From assembly GCF_021869535.1 (NCBI RefSeq), contig NW_026262712.1, positions 47,226,884-47,290,883 on the forward strand: a stretch of 64,000 nucleotides of DNA, written 5' to 3'. This document shows positions 1 through 10,911 of the stretch, one piece after another. Under the pieces are notes generated by a model, which ran no database searches, was not told the DNA's origin, and saw nothing but the letters and a program-made list of their open reading frames with translations. This DNA comes from Mytilus californianus. Taxonomy: Eukaryota > Mollusca > Bivalvia > Mytilida > Mytilidae. The position numbers and the translations under genes were made by a program. Every line of letters starts with the position of its first letter. The stretch's first letter is position 1.

Positions 1-193
1 TAAAACACAATTTATTAAAATTTCCCAAATTAAAAGTAAGTCCTTACATCACTAAGACCAATACATAAATGAAATGCCTAAAAGGGAAGTCATCCATTAA
101 TTATAAACATTACACTGGCAAAGAAACAAATTCTTGAATAAAACCAATCAAGAGATCATTTGAGCCTTGAGCACTTTACAATATTCTAAGTTT

Positions 194-280
194 GTAAGAG
201 AATGATAATCCCTTTCATCATGATAAGTACTCGCTAACGCTCGTACTTGATCATGAAGAAAGGGATTATCATTCTCTTAC
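194..280. repeat. Small foldback element (87 bp)
   Basis: An inverted repeat with arms of more than 20 bp starting GTAAGAGAATGATAATCC and closing with its complement. The apex is a second small palindrome, AGTAC-TCGCTAACGCTC-GTACT. The mirrored copy lies at 8899-8985. Size and form fit a MITE-like foldback; no target duplication was identified. Confidence 0.75.
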
Positions 281-304
281 ATATACACAGAAATTACGTT
301 ATAG

Positions 305-403
305 AGAAAGTCCAAATAACTGTCCATTCCTGGGAAATTGGAGCGGAGGCCCGTAGGGCCGACGCCCATTATTTACCAGGAATGGACAGTTATTTGGACT
401 TTC
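305..403. repeat. Small foldback element (99 bp)
   Basis: Inverted repeat with arms of about 28 bp beginning GAAAGTCCAAATAACTGTCC. The GC-rich apex contains GGCCC-GTA-GGGCC. Mirrored copy at 8776-8874. The chance ORF at 338-544 starts inside it and is not considered a gene. Confidence 0.75.
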
Positions 404-1599
404 GCTAACTTAAAATACACCTTAAATTTTAAGAACGAATCTTCAGATTATAACATTTTAAAGAATTTTATTCCATTTTGTAATGGATTTATATTCATTT
501 TCCCCGTGTTGTACCTAATAATCCGCTGGCAAAATTTAAGATAAAGCTGACCATCTACTCACTTAACGAAGTATTTATGAACAGTAGAATAATTACTATA
601 AAAAGATCTTGAATAAAGTTCACCAAGATTTACGTTTTAAGTCATTGGATACGCACGTCTTTCTAGTAGTGGGATTGATTTGTGTCTTTAAGTGGTATTT
701 CGGGAGAGAGAAAAAAACCTAGTATTTATGCATATTTGTTCATGGATTATGTGTAATTTTCGTTTGATAAATATTGGGTGTAGAATCGTCTGAGAAATAG
801 GAAATGGTACAACTAGAATAAATTTCCAGGTATGTAACACTCTAGTCTATGTTATTTAACTAACAAGGGTGTGCTCGATTATAAGTCATATCGGAAACAA
901 AATGTGATTCTATATTTCAAACCATTCTATTAGATGAAATAAAATAAAACAAGAAAACAGTGTTTCATGCATAACCCAACAATTTTTCTTTCCCTTTGCT
1001 CATTACAACGAACAAAAATTTTATGCATTTTTAGATGAGTCTTAAATAGCAATACAAGCAAACTGAAAGTATTTTTCATTCTTCCCTATTATCAGAAAGG
1101 AAGCCAAAAAGTTTTAGAAAAAAACCCGCATGACTACAAATATTTCTGGATTCCGTTTTGTATGTCTTTAACTTAAGTGGAAAACTACTTTTTAATTTCA
1201 TTTAAACATTACAACATTAACGCCGTCATTTGCACTGTCGATATAAATGTTATATTTGAAACTGGACATATAACAAGAGTGAATGAATTTGATTACGTTA
1301 CGCGTTTCTGTTGAAAATTGAATAAAAACCCCGCCCAATATTTAACACAAGCCTTATTCAAATGTTATTTATACCCACTCAAATTCTATTCATTAGTACT
1401 ATATTCAAATTATAACAACGAACAATCAAATAATATACCGAATACGCCATTTTGACCATTTAAGGTTTCTTGAACTATTATTTATTCTACTAAACCACAA
1501 TATTATTGTAGAAACTATCCGAGTAATTTTTCTGTTTTTAATGTATATATCAAAATGCAACAAACGATTTTTTGCTGTACTACGGAAGCCCATTAGTAT

Positions 1600-2860
1600 C
1601 ATACGTAGTTTTATTTTTAAGTCGTTATAACGACTTAGCTAGCATGTTATATCGAGTTTAATTTTTAAGTCGTTATAACGACTTAGCTAACTCGTTATAA
1701 CGACTTACTTAACTCGTTATAACGACTTTAATTTTTTTAAGTCGTTATAACCACTTAGCTAACTCGTTATAACCACTAAGCTAACTTGTTATAACAACTT
1801 AGCTTATTCGTTTTAATGACTTTAATTTTTAAGTCGTTATAACCACTTAGCTAACTCGTTATAACCACTTAGCTTACTCGTTATAGCCACTTAGCTAACT
1901 CGTTATAACCCTTTGATAATTTGTTATAACCACTTAGCTAACTCGTTATAACCACTAAGCTAACTCGTTATAACCACTAAGCTAACTCGTTATAACCACT
2001 TAGCTAACTCGTTATAACCACTTAGCTAACTCGTTATAACCACTTAGATAACTCGTTATATCCACTTAGCTAACTCGTTATAACCACTTAGCTAACTCGT
2101 TTTAATGACTGTAATTTTTAAGTCGTTATAACCACTTAGCTAACTCGTTATAACCAATAAGCTTACTCGTTATAACCACTTAGCTAACTCGTTATAACCC
2201 CTTAGCTAACTCGTTATAACCACTAAGCTAACTCGTTATAACCACTAAGATAACTCGTTATAACCACTTGGCTAACTCGTTATAACCACTAAGCTAACTC
2301 GTTATAACCACTTAGCTAACTCGTTATAACCACTTAGCTAACTCGTAATAACCACTTAGCTTACTCGTTATAACCACTTAGCTAACTCGTTATAAATAAC
2401 GACTTTAATTTTTAAGTCGTTATTTCCACTTAGCTAACTCGTTATAACCACTTAGCTAACTCGTTATAACCACTTAGCTAACTCGTTATAACCAATTAGC
2501 TAACTCGTTATAACCACTTAGATAACTCGTTATAACCACTTAGCTAACTCGTTATAACCACTTAGCTAACTCGTAATAACCACTTAGCTTACTCGTTATA
2601 ACCACTTAGCTAACTCGTTATAACCACTTAGATAATTTGTTATAACGACTTTAATTTTTAAGTCGTTATTTCCACTTAGCTAACTCGTTATAACCACTTA
2701 GCTAACTCGTTATAACCACTTAGCTAACTCGTTATAACCAATTAGCTAACTCGTTATAACCACTTAGATAACTCGTTATAACCACTTAGCTAACTCGTTA
2801 TAACCACTTAGCTAACTCGTTATAACAACTTAGCTTACTCGTTTTAAGGACTTATGGGTT
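1600..2860. repeat. Minisatellite array, left subterminal
   Basis: Tandem units of about 22 bp (CGTTATAACCACTTAGC plus TAACT), punctuated by 'AAGTCGTT...' blocks separated by TTTAATTTTT. Variants include CGTAATAACC and CGTTTTAATGAC. A block near 2395-2640 is repeated at about 2640-2860, which makes this array longer than its mirror. Both ends of a unit are self-complementary, so single strands could fold into many small hairpins. Confidence 0.95.
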
Positions 2861-2869
2861 TGTCTTTTT

Positions 2870-3110
2870 TGTTGGTTAAGAAACCATGACAACTGTCTGA
2901 CGTCACGTCCGGTCATGTGGTTGATGACGTCACTTCTGGTTCAAAAGTCAACAAAAGTGACATAATTGATGACGCAATATCCGGTCACGTGATCGATGAC
3001 GTCACTTCCCTTTCATGAATCACCTCCAGTCATATAATATCATGACATCACTTTCATTATGACGTCACTTCATGTGAATAAAAATCGCGGGAAAATGAAG
3101 TTATCTCCCC
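2870..3110. promoter_or_regulatory. Cluster of TGACGTCA (CRE-like) palindromes
   Basis: TGACGTCA occurs at 2898, 2925, 2997 and 3060 within about 170 bp, alternating with CCGGTCA(C/T)GTG and CACTTCC motifs. Such sites are known binding motifs of ATF/CREB factors. Whether they are functional here is inference; they could equally be a decayed tandem repeat. The cluster lies just inside the left array of the TACGGAAGCCC element. Confidence 0.4.
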
Positions 3111-3419
3111 TTGAAACACGATACAAGCAAACAGAAAAAACGCGGGAATATTTTTCGGAACTTTTCCCAGATTATCAAAGAAACTAATAAAAACAGCCCT
3201 ATATCATACAGCAGCAGCAACATCAACAGAAAACCCTCCATAATAGTGAAATAACCACAAGAGCTACAAGAGAGCAGCAAAATAGCAGCTAAAAATATCG
3301 AGAGCAGGCGTGAGTATCTCGAGAAAATTCAAGTGCAGCTGTGAGAAACTAACAAAATATCGCGAGCAGACGTGAGTTACACGAAAAAAAGCATATAAAT
3401 TCGGAATCTGAACATATCC

Positions 3420-3550
3420 GTTCCGACCCCGAAATCCGGAAGATAAACTGGTCATTTCCGAACCCGAATCCGGAATTTTAACTGATCAGTCCCGAACCCC
3501 AATTCAGAATATTGACGGATCCAGTCCGAACCCGAATCCTAAATTATATA
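3420..3550. repeat. Short tandem repeat, about 44-bp unit, three copies
   Basis: Imperfect units read approximately AACTGGTCATTTCCGAACCC followed by GAATCCGGAA. They lie between the CRE-like cluster and the second motif cluster at 3640-3910. No coding potential is recognised. Confidence 0.7.
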
Positions 3551-3639
3551 CCATTGTAATCTAAGGTTAAAACACGAGAACACTTACCAACCTACCCATA
3601 CGAGAATTTCAGAACGAAAAATGTCGGGACCATTTTAGA

Positions 3640-3910
3640 ACACGTACTGAAAATTGGCGGGAAAATTTGGAAAAAAAGGCGGGAAACCAAACGTGACTTC
3701 GAGTCACGTATGCGCAATGTCTGTCGCCATCCAAGATGGCGGCCCATGGATCACGAGATTTTCGTCACGCACGCGCACTACGCACATCCGGATCTTCGAC
3801 TTCCGGTCGTACATGCGCGCGAACCACTTCCGGTCATATGACTTCCGGTTGCGTCACTTTGGGTCACGTCTATTCTGGTCACGTCACTTCCGGTCTATGA
3901 CGTCACGGCA
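3640..3910 (+). promoter_or_regulatory. Promoter-like motif cluster (E2F, YY1, ETS, CRE types)
   Basis: Within 260 bp I see TTGGCGGGAAAA (3654) and GGCGGGAAA (3678), which resemble E2F sites; CCAAGATGGCGGC (3731), a strong match to the YY1 site; ACTTCCGG (ETS type) at 3799, about 3825, 3841 and 3886; and TGACGTCA (3898). The segment is GC-richer than its surroundings. The combination is typical of TATA-less housekeeping promoters in animals. A 116-codon ORF starts at 3654 but has no recognised domain and overlaps the motifs, so I do not call it a gene. Confidence 0.45.
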
Positions 3911-4124
3911 CCACCACCTCACACCACCACCACAAATACGACTGAAAAACCACATCTATACTACTGAAGTGGCTTTGTATTTATACATCCAAAAAAACAT
4001 TTGAATAGAAAGTACATATTTAGTTATGTCAATTCTTTTATGACAAAGTCGATGTAAGTACCGATTAAACACAATATTTATAGATCTTATTACAATATTG
4101 ATCAGATAAGGTTAAGAAATGAGT

Positions 4125-4740
4125 TTAAGGATGCAAAATAGCGTTTCTAATAAGGTACAGCCAAACGTCTGTGTATATAAAGAATTTTGTAGATGTTTGT
4201 AGTAATTTAAGGTAAAGAAATCCCTGACTTAATAATTTACCAATGATGATTAGGTACGTTGAAATATATAACCTCACTACAGACAGGAGTATAACGAACG
4301 AGTTGGGATATATAAACATCCTACGATGGAGCCGATGGAGCTTCACCGTTCGAAAAAGGAAAATTAACAGTAAAGAATGCAAAATCGTCTCTTTTGTCAT
4401 AAACCATAGAAAAGAGTTTCCTTTTGGAAACTGAAAAACCTTAATCTATGAAAGGAAAACTACTGCTGTTAATACTCGGTTTTAAAGTATGCTCCTTTAG
4501 GTAAGTTTCGGTAGTATATTTTTTTGGAGAATTCTAGATTATTTAAAGAAAACATATCATTAAGAAACCGGTAAGAATCGTTGAATTTATCAATTAAATG
4601 TAATGTAGACGGGTCTTTACTGAGTTTGGCCATAAAATGTGATTCATAGCAATATAGGAACAAGTCTGCTATATAAAGGACGAAAGTGGTGCCCAAAGAA
4701 ATGCCTACATGTACAACCTGTTGATAAACTTAATCGCCGA
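4125..4740 (-). pseudogene. Penelope-like element reverse transcriptase, C-terminal fragment (broken)
   Basis: On the minus strand 4740-4469 encodes a stretch resembling the end of Penelope-like RT: GTTFVLYIADLFLYCYES, then RFLNDMFSLNN, which corresponds to the catalytic YxDD region with the first aspartate replaced (LND). After a frameshift 4400-4125 continues with the family's downstream region (APS.DVYISQLVRY in one frame, then LQGFLYLKLLQ and NAILHP in another). Frameshifts, stops and the altered active site show it is dead. Penelope-like elements are EN/RT retroelements common in bivalves. The family call is from remembered motif similarity. Confidence 0.75.
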
Positions 4741-4867
4741 AACGTAAATATACATGTTGTCCTGGAGAAAATTAACAGCTTTAACTGCGAGTACTCTCAG
4801 ATCTGTACTTATTGTCTTTTTGTTGTTGTGATGTATAAGTGCCCAGCCACGTCCACTCTGTTTTTGT

Positions 4868-5310
4868 TAGATGTACTACTACTTGTATTCATCCGATGAT
4901 TTAAGACTTTTTCAACTGTTTTTTATAGTTCGTTCCTATGTTGTACTGTTACACCACTGTCACAGGTTAGGGGAGAGTTGGGATCCTGCTAGCATGTTTA
5001 ACCACGCCACATTATGTATGTATGTGCCTGTCCCAAGTCAGGAGCCTGTAATTCAGTGTTTGTCGTTTGTTGCTCTGTTACATATTTGTTTTTCGTTTTT
5101 TTTGTACATTAATTAGACCGTTAACTAAGTTTTCTCGTTTGAATTGTTTTACAACTGTCATTTCGGGGCCTTTTATAGCTGACTATGCGGTATGGGCTTG
5201 CTCATTGTTGAAGTCCGTACGGTGACCTATAGTTGTTAATTTCTGTGTCATTTGGTCTCTTGTGAAGAGTTGTCTCATTTGCAATCACACCACATCTTCT
5301 TTTTTATATT
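4868..5310 (+). repeat. Dispersed mussel repeat, family A
   Basis: Near full-length copy. Landmarks in order: CCTGTCCCAAGTCAGGAGCC, a TTTGTTTTTCGTT stretch, TTCTCGTTTGAATTGTTTTA, CCTTTTATAGCTGACTATG, GGTGACCTATAGTTGTTAAT, GTTGTCTCATTTGCAATC, then a T-rich end. Recurs many times in this window in both orientations. No coding function is recognised; short ORFs in it are incidental. Confidence 0.9.
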
Positions 5311-5389
5311 AAACTGATCATCACAAAGTGTATTTGGTCCACTTGATAAAATCATTAAAAACATTATCACCATGAGATGGATTACAAAA

Positions 5390-5520
5390 GAGCAGTTCAT
5401 ATAATAATGATTTGCTTTACAAACTATTACAATCAATTGTATCAGCAGTTAATGCCGTGTTCAACACAAACTAGCCATTCTAGAGGTGTTGTGAATCAGG
5501 TATTCCAAATAAACTTCTAA
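5390..5520 (+). pseudogene. Penelope-like RT fragment
   Basis: A short plus-strand stretch reads as a decayed match to the segment that in the copy at 10560-10640 encodes LLTSILSA...YSRGGMNQ. Here it reads approximately QLYQQLMP... followed by HSRGVVNQ. It is broken on both sides and lies upstream of the hammerhead ribozyme at 5656. A small fragment, so the call rests on the shared SRGxxNQ motif and flanking residues. Confidence 0.5.
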
Positions 5521-5655
5521 TACTGTTTAATTTTCTTTTCTTTTGCAATAATTAAAAAAAAAAATTTAAACTATTCTTCACTTTTACAAGTATTCCAATG
5601 GCATCATTGGCAATCTTACCACGAATTGGCAGGCATTTCCATTTTTTTTATTCGA

Positions 5656-5699
5656 GCGTCACTGATGAGTCTTTTATAGACGAAACGCGCGTCTGGCGC
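5656..5699 (+). ncRNA. Type I hammerhead ribozyme motif
   Basis: All core elements are present in order: helix I strand GCGTCA (5656-5661), CTGATGA (5662-5668), helix II GTC-TTTTATA-GAC (5669-5681), GAAA (5682-5685), a minimal helix III AC-G/C-GU closed by a two-base loop (5685-5692), cleavage triplet GTC (5691-5693) and helix I return TGGCGC (5694-5699), pairing fully with the first strand with one G-U wobble. Hammerheads with such tiny helix III are known from animal retrozymes and Penelope-like elements, where dimeric RNA cleaves best. Penelope fragments nearby (4125-4740, 5390-5520) fit that origin. Confidence 0.85.
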
Positions 5700-5894
5700 A
5701 ATATAAATTAAAAGCCCGGTACTTTTGATATGTATATATTAGACAAATTGTATGTATTGGTCCATTTTTATCGATTGGTAAATAAACATGAGCAATACGA
5801 CCGGTGTCGCATGTGAAGCAGGATTTTCTTACCCTTTCTAAGCACATTAGATCACTATGAGTTTTTATTATTGGGTTCGTGTTGCTAATTTTTC

Positions 5895-6368
5895 AGTTTC
5901 TATGTTGTTGCGGTGTTTTATTGAATATTGTTTGACAATTTTACGTCTTTTTTGTTTTTGCCATGGCTTTTTCAACTGATTTGTATAGTTCGTTCATTTG
6001 TTGTAATGTTACACCACTTTCCCGGGTTAGGGGGAGGGTTAGGATCCCGCTAACATGTTTAACTCCGCCACATTATGTATGTGCCTGTCCCAAGTCAGGA
6101 GCCTGTAATTCAGTGGTTGTCAATTGTTGCTGTGTTATATATTTGTTTTTCGTTCATTTATTTGTACATTAATAAGGCCGTTGGTTTTCTCGTTTGAATT
6201 GTTTTACATTTGTCATTTCGGGACCTTTTATAGCTGACTATGCGGAATTGGCTTGGCTCATTGTTGAAGGCCTTACGGTGACTTATAGTTGTTTATTTCT
6301 GTGTCATTTGGTCTCTTGTGAAGAGTTGTCTCATTGGCAATTACACCAAATCATTTTTTTTATATTTG
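5895..6368 (+). repeat. Dispersed repeat, family A
   Basis: Second near full-length copy, same strand as 4868-5310 and about 1 kb downstream. It carries CCTGTCCCAAGTCAGGAGCC, CCTTTTATAGCTGACTATG and the T-rich end after CAATTACACCAAATC. The hammerhead at 5656 lies between the two copies. Confidence 0.9.
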
Positions 6369-6594
6369 TCATTTGTCTTCGACTTATCAGTTTGAATATC
6401 CTTTGGTATTCCAACTCTCATCTATAGAACATAGTTGCCTTTCAATTTTGTGATCATTTACAGTGTTTAATAATACTGAACATGAAAAACAGTTAACATT
6501 TAATCAATGTTAATACTGGGTAATTACACTTTTAGAAAGCATTCTTTAAGCGGGGGTATCTGTGATCTATGGATCACTTAAATAAACCAGTAAG

Positions 6595-7570
6595 CTAATT
6601 CGTTATAACAATTTAGCTAAGTGGTTATAACGAGTTAGCTAAGTGGTTATAACGAGTTATCTAAGTGGTTATAACGAGTTAGCTAATTGGTTATAACGAG
6701 TTAGCTAAGTGGTTATAACGAGTTAGCTAAGTGGTTATAACGAGTTAGCTAAGTGGAAATAACGACTTAAAAATTAAAGTCGTTATAACAAATTATCTAA
6801 GTGGTTATAACGAGTTAGCTAAGTGGTTATAACGAGTAAGCTAAGTGGTTATTACGAGTTAGCTAAGTGGTTATAACGAGTTAGCTAAGTGGTTATAACG
6901 AGTTAGCTTAGTGGTTATAACGAGTTAGCCAAGTGGTTATAACGAGTTAGCTTAGTGGTTATAACGAGTTAGCTAAGGGGTTATAACGAGTTAGCTAAGT
7001 GGTTATAACGAGTAAGCTTAGTGGTTATAACGAGTTAGCTAAGTGGTTATAACGACTTAAAAATTACAGTCATTAAAACGAGTTAGCTAAGTGGTTATAA
7101 CGAGTTAGCTAAGTGGATATAACGAGTTATCTAAGTGGTTATAACGAGTTAGCTAAGTGGTTATAACGAGTTAGCTAAGTGGTTATAACGAGTTAGCTTA
7201 GTGGTTATAACGAGTTAGCTTAGTGGTTATAACGAGTTAGCTAAGTGGTTATAACAAATTATCTAAGGGGTTATAACGAGTTAGCTAAGTGGTTATAACG
7301 AGTAAGCTAAGTGGTTATAACGAGTTAGCTAAGTGGTTATAACGACTTAAAAATTAAAGTCATTAAAACGAATAAGCTAAGTTGTTATAACAAGTTAGCT
7401 TAGTGGTTATAACGAGTTAGCTAAGTGGTTATAACGACTTAAAAAAATTAAAGTCGTTATAACGAGTTAAGTAAGTCGTTATAACGAGTTAGCTAAGTCG
7501 TTATAACGACTTAAAAATTAAACTCGATATAACATGCTAGCGAAGTCGTTATAACGACTTAAAAATAAAA
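6595..7570. repeat. Minisatellite array, right subterminal
   Basis: Inverted counterpart of the array at 1600-2860, same roughly 22-bp unit (written here as TTATAACGAGTTAGCTAAG plus TGG). It remains collinear with the left array apart from small indels and the extra left block of about 250 bp, and ends in AAGTCGTTATAACGACTT next to the right TIR. Confidence 0.95.
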
Positions 7571-7598
7571 CTACGTATGATACTAATGGGCTTCCGTA

Positions 7599-9178
7599 GT
7601 ACAGCAAAAAATCGTTTGTTGCATTTTGATATATACATTAAAAACAGAAAAATTACTCGGATAGTTTCTACAATAATATTGTGGTTTAGTAGAATAAATA
7701 ATAGTTCAAGAAACCTTAAATGGTCAAAATGGCGTATTCGGTATATTATTTGATTGTTCGTTGTTATAATTTGAATATAGTACTAATGAATAGAATTTGA
7801 GTGGGTATAAATAACATTTGAATAAGGCTTGTGTTAAATATTGGGCGGGGTTTTTATTCAATTTTCAACAGAAACGCGTAACGTAATCAAATTCATTCAC
7901 TCTTGTTATATGTCCAGTTTCAAATATAACATTTATATCGACAGTGCAAATGACGGCGTTAATGTTGTAATGTTTAAATGAAATTAAAAAGTAGTTTTCC
8001 ACTTAAGTTAAAGACATACAAAACGGAATCCAGAAATATTTGTAGTCATGCGGGTTTTTTTCTAAAACTTTTTGGCTTCCTTTCTGATAATAGGGAAGAA
8101 TGAAAAATACTTTCAGTTTGCTTGTATTGCTATTTAAGACTCATCTAAAAATGCATAAAATTTTTGTTCGTTGTAATGAGCAAAGGGAAAGAAAAATTGT
8201 TGGGTTATGCATGAAACACTGTTTTCTTGTTTTATTTTATTTCATCTAATAGAATGGTTTGAAATATAGAATCACATTTTGTTTCCGATATGACTTATAA
8301 TCGAGCACACCCTTGTTAGTTAAATAACATAGACTAGAGTGTTACATACCTGGAAATTTATTCTAGTTGTACCATTTCCTATTTCTCAGACGATTCTACA
8401 CCCAATATTTATCAAACGAAAATTACACATAATCCATGAACAAATATGCATAAATACTAGGTTTTTTTCTCTCTCCCGAAATACCACTTAAAGACACAAA
8501 TCAATCCCACTACTAGAAAGACGTGCGTATCCAATGACTTAAAACGTAAATCTTGGTGAACTTTATTCAAGATCTTTTTATAGTAATTATTCTACTGTTC
8601 ATAAATACTTCGTTAAGTGAGTAGATGGTCAGCTTTATCTTAAATTTTGCCAGCGGATTATTAGGTACAACACGGGGAAAATGAATATAAATCCATTACA
8701 AAATGGAATAAAATTCTTTAAAATGTTATAATCTGAAGATTCGTTCTTAAAATTTAAGGTGTATTTTAAGTTAGCGAAAGTCCAAATAACTGTCCATTCC
8801 TGGTAAATAATGGGCGTCGGCCCTACGGGCCTCCGCTCCAATTTCCCAGGAATGGACAGTTATTTGGACTTTCTCTATAACGTAATTTCTGTGTATATGT
8901 AAGAGAATGATAATCCCTTTCTTCATGATCAAGTACGAGCGTTAGCGAGTACTTATCATGATGAAAGGGATTATCATTCTCTTACAAACTTAGAATATTG
9001 TAAAGTGCTCAAGGCTCAAATGATCTCTTGATTGGTTTTATTCAAGAATTTGTTTCTTTGCCAGTGTAATGTTTATAATTAATGGATGACTTCCCTTTTA
9101 GGCATTTCATTTATGTATTGGTCTTAGTGATGTAAGGACTTACTTTTAATTTGGGAAATTTTAATAAATTGTGTTTTA
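7599..9178. repeat. Right arm of large palindrome
   Basis: Inverted copy of 1-1580, including both small foldback elements (8776-8874 and 8899-8985). The similarity stops being testable at 9178 only because the left copy reaches the window edge. Confidence 0.93.
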
Positions 9179-10120
9179 GACATTAGATGACACAACGTTA
9201 CAATGAAATTGTAGAAATTGTATAAGTTTCCTAATTGTCAGTATGAGTGTAAATTATGTAATATTTTAGTGAGGAATGATCTTTTTGTTTATCTACAGTT
9301 CAATTTAATGAATTCAAAATCAGAGTTACAACTAAATTGTATTCCACAGCCAATTCTATTCCAGCTCTTCACACCAAGTACTACTTAATTAACTAAAATT
9401 TAAATGTTGAAAACAAATGCTTTTCAAAGGAAATTTAAAAGTAAATTGAATTTCCTGTATGTACTGGTATATTGGAAATGACTATTCTTACTAACTGCGA
9501 ATACAGTAATCTGAGTTTTGATAAGCGTAATAGCTAAGGATTTAGGTTATATCTAATTTTAAGTTTTTTTTTCTTTATGTTATCTTAGCATTGCTTTGAT
9601 ATTACTTATTTGTTTTGTAATTTGAAAGTTCTAAATAATCACATAGTACCACAAACGGTATCAATTGTACTGCACAAGTAAACTTCAAACTTCTTTTGAT
9701 CATTTTTGTTTGTTTCAAAATTCAACTTTCAATCAGTAGTCCTAATAAATGTGCTTCGGGCAGTTGTGACTCATTGATAGAAATTCTTTGTTTTGAACTG
9801 TAAATAGGCCTAAACAAAAGGATAATCCCTTACTAAGAACACGATTTACATTGATTCTTCACAATTAAGGAACACCAAATTCTACACTTTCATTGGTCGA
9901 GAGCACTTTGCTATATTCTAAGTTGATATAATCACAGAATGTTGACGTCATGTTTTTTTTCTCTTCCAAAAACAAGAATGTTACAAAATAATAGATCCTA
10001 CCCTCAACGATAATATGTATATATTATGTACTTGAGTGTGGTGACAAAAACATTATGTAATTTAAAACTAATTGTTCAGAGAAAAATTGAAGGTCTTCCT
10101 ACCCAAATTCACTTAAGATG
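9179..10120. other. No gene or repeat recognised
   Basis: AT-rich DNA of about 0.9 kb. I see no long ORF, splice-bounded exon or recognised repeat. It could still be the continuation of the palindrome arm beyond the window's left edge. Confidence 0.5.
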
Positions 10121-10149
10121 TGAGGTCGTTGATACAAATCTGAATTAAA

Positions 10150-10911
10150 AAAAAGTGAATGGGTCTAAAATACACATGCTACATCAATCTTTAAAGACCC
10201 AAATGTTGCAAAACACCTGGCCTACCTCCATGACAATTATGTTGTTGTCCCCGCAGATAAAGCTCCAAACAACATCGTTTTTGTGTGAAAATCACATTAC
10301 ATAAACTGCTTGATAAATGAATTAGGTATTGACCATTCACTTGGGAACTCAACATATACCCCCCACGACACTTACACAGGAGGAAATCCTGGATAACCAT
10401 AGTTCTGTTCTATGTTCCCTATGGAATTTCAACCAAAGATGAAGAACTGGATGTTCCTTCACTGTATTGGATATCTAAATTACATAAATGTTCTTACAAA
10501 CAACGTTATATTGCTGGGTCTTTCAAGTGCTCCACGAAACCTCTTTGTGAATTATTAACATCAATTTTATCAGCAAACAAAGCTGGGCATCAAAGTTATT
10601 GTGAAACTACCTATTCTAGAGGTGGCATGAATCAGATGTGGATACTAAAAAAATCCAAAGATCTTTTAGAGTACATTCAATCTAAAACTCTTTCGTCTTG
10701 CAATAGTATTTAAACATTTGACTCTTCTACACTTTACTCAAGTATTCAACATTTCAAACTAAAAGAGAAATTGGAAGAGTTGGTACTGCTTTGATTCATA
10801 AAAAAGAGTGGCCAACGTAGATACAAGTATCTTGTCTTAGGGAGGGATAAATCGTACTTTGTAAAAAATCACTCTGATTCAAACAAAATATTCTCTGAAA
10901 CTGACATTATC
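10150..10911 (+). pseudogene. Penelope-like reverse transcriptase, central fragment (frameshifted)
   Basis: Three plus-strand frames joined by frameshifts give a Penelope-like RT segment: HDNYVVVPADKAPNNIVFV (10220-10290), NSTYTPHDT, LDNHSSVL, then DVPSLYWISKLHKC, QRYIAGSFKCSTKP, YCETTYSRGGMNQMWILKKS and FDSSTLYSSI (about 10440-10740). The last block corresponds to the motif normally containing the first catalytic aspartate (here FDSSTLY). It ends near NKIFSETDI, exactly where a minisatellite array starts, so the reading frame is truncated by that element. Stops and frameshifts mean it is not functional. Confidence 0.8.

Larger units (their letters stand above)
1..1580. repeat. Left arm of large palindrome
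   Basis: This segment is the inverted copy of 7599-9178. Paired positions sum to 9179 without any indel I could find, including an identical 68-codon chance ORF at 338-544 and 8635-8841. Because base 1 of the window pairs with 9178, the arm may continue to the left outside the window. No gene is recognised in it; it contains two small foldback elements (194-280 and 305-403). Near-identity means a very recent inversion-duplication, active homogenisation, or an assembly artefact. Confidence 0.93.
1581..7598. mobile_element. TACGGAAGCCC-ended DNA element with subterminal palindrome arrays
   Basis: A 6.0-kb unit bounded by TACGGAAGCCCATTAG and its exact complement. Next to each end are long arrays of a roughly 22-bp repeat whose core is AAGTCGTTATAACGACTT or CGTTATAACCACTTAG. 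The arrays run about 1600-2860 and 6595-7570; the left array contains an extra block of about 250 bp. No transposase is visible, so it is non-autonomous. The flanks CTGTAC and GTACAG are reverse complements rather than a direct duplication, because the flanking DNA itself is inverted (1-1580 versus 7599-9178). A related element with a clean target duplication is at 23808-28831. Confidence 0.75.

Noticed and set aside
338..544. 68-codon ORF duplicated at 8635-8841
   Set aside because: It begins inside a foldback element and exists twice only because the palindrome duplicates it; no domain or splice context.
3654..4004. 116-codon ORF over the motif cluster
   Set aside because: Low-complexity R/H-rich translation of repeated ACTTCCGG and GTCAC motifs; no recognised domain.
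1600..7570. CRISPR-like appearance of the 22-bp repeats
   Set aside because: Units are directly tandem without unique spacers and lie in a eukaryotic TIR element.
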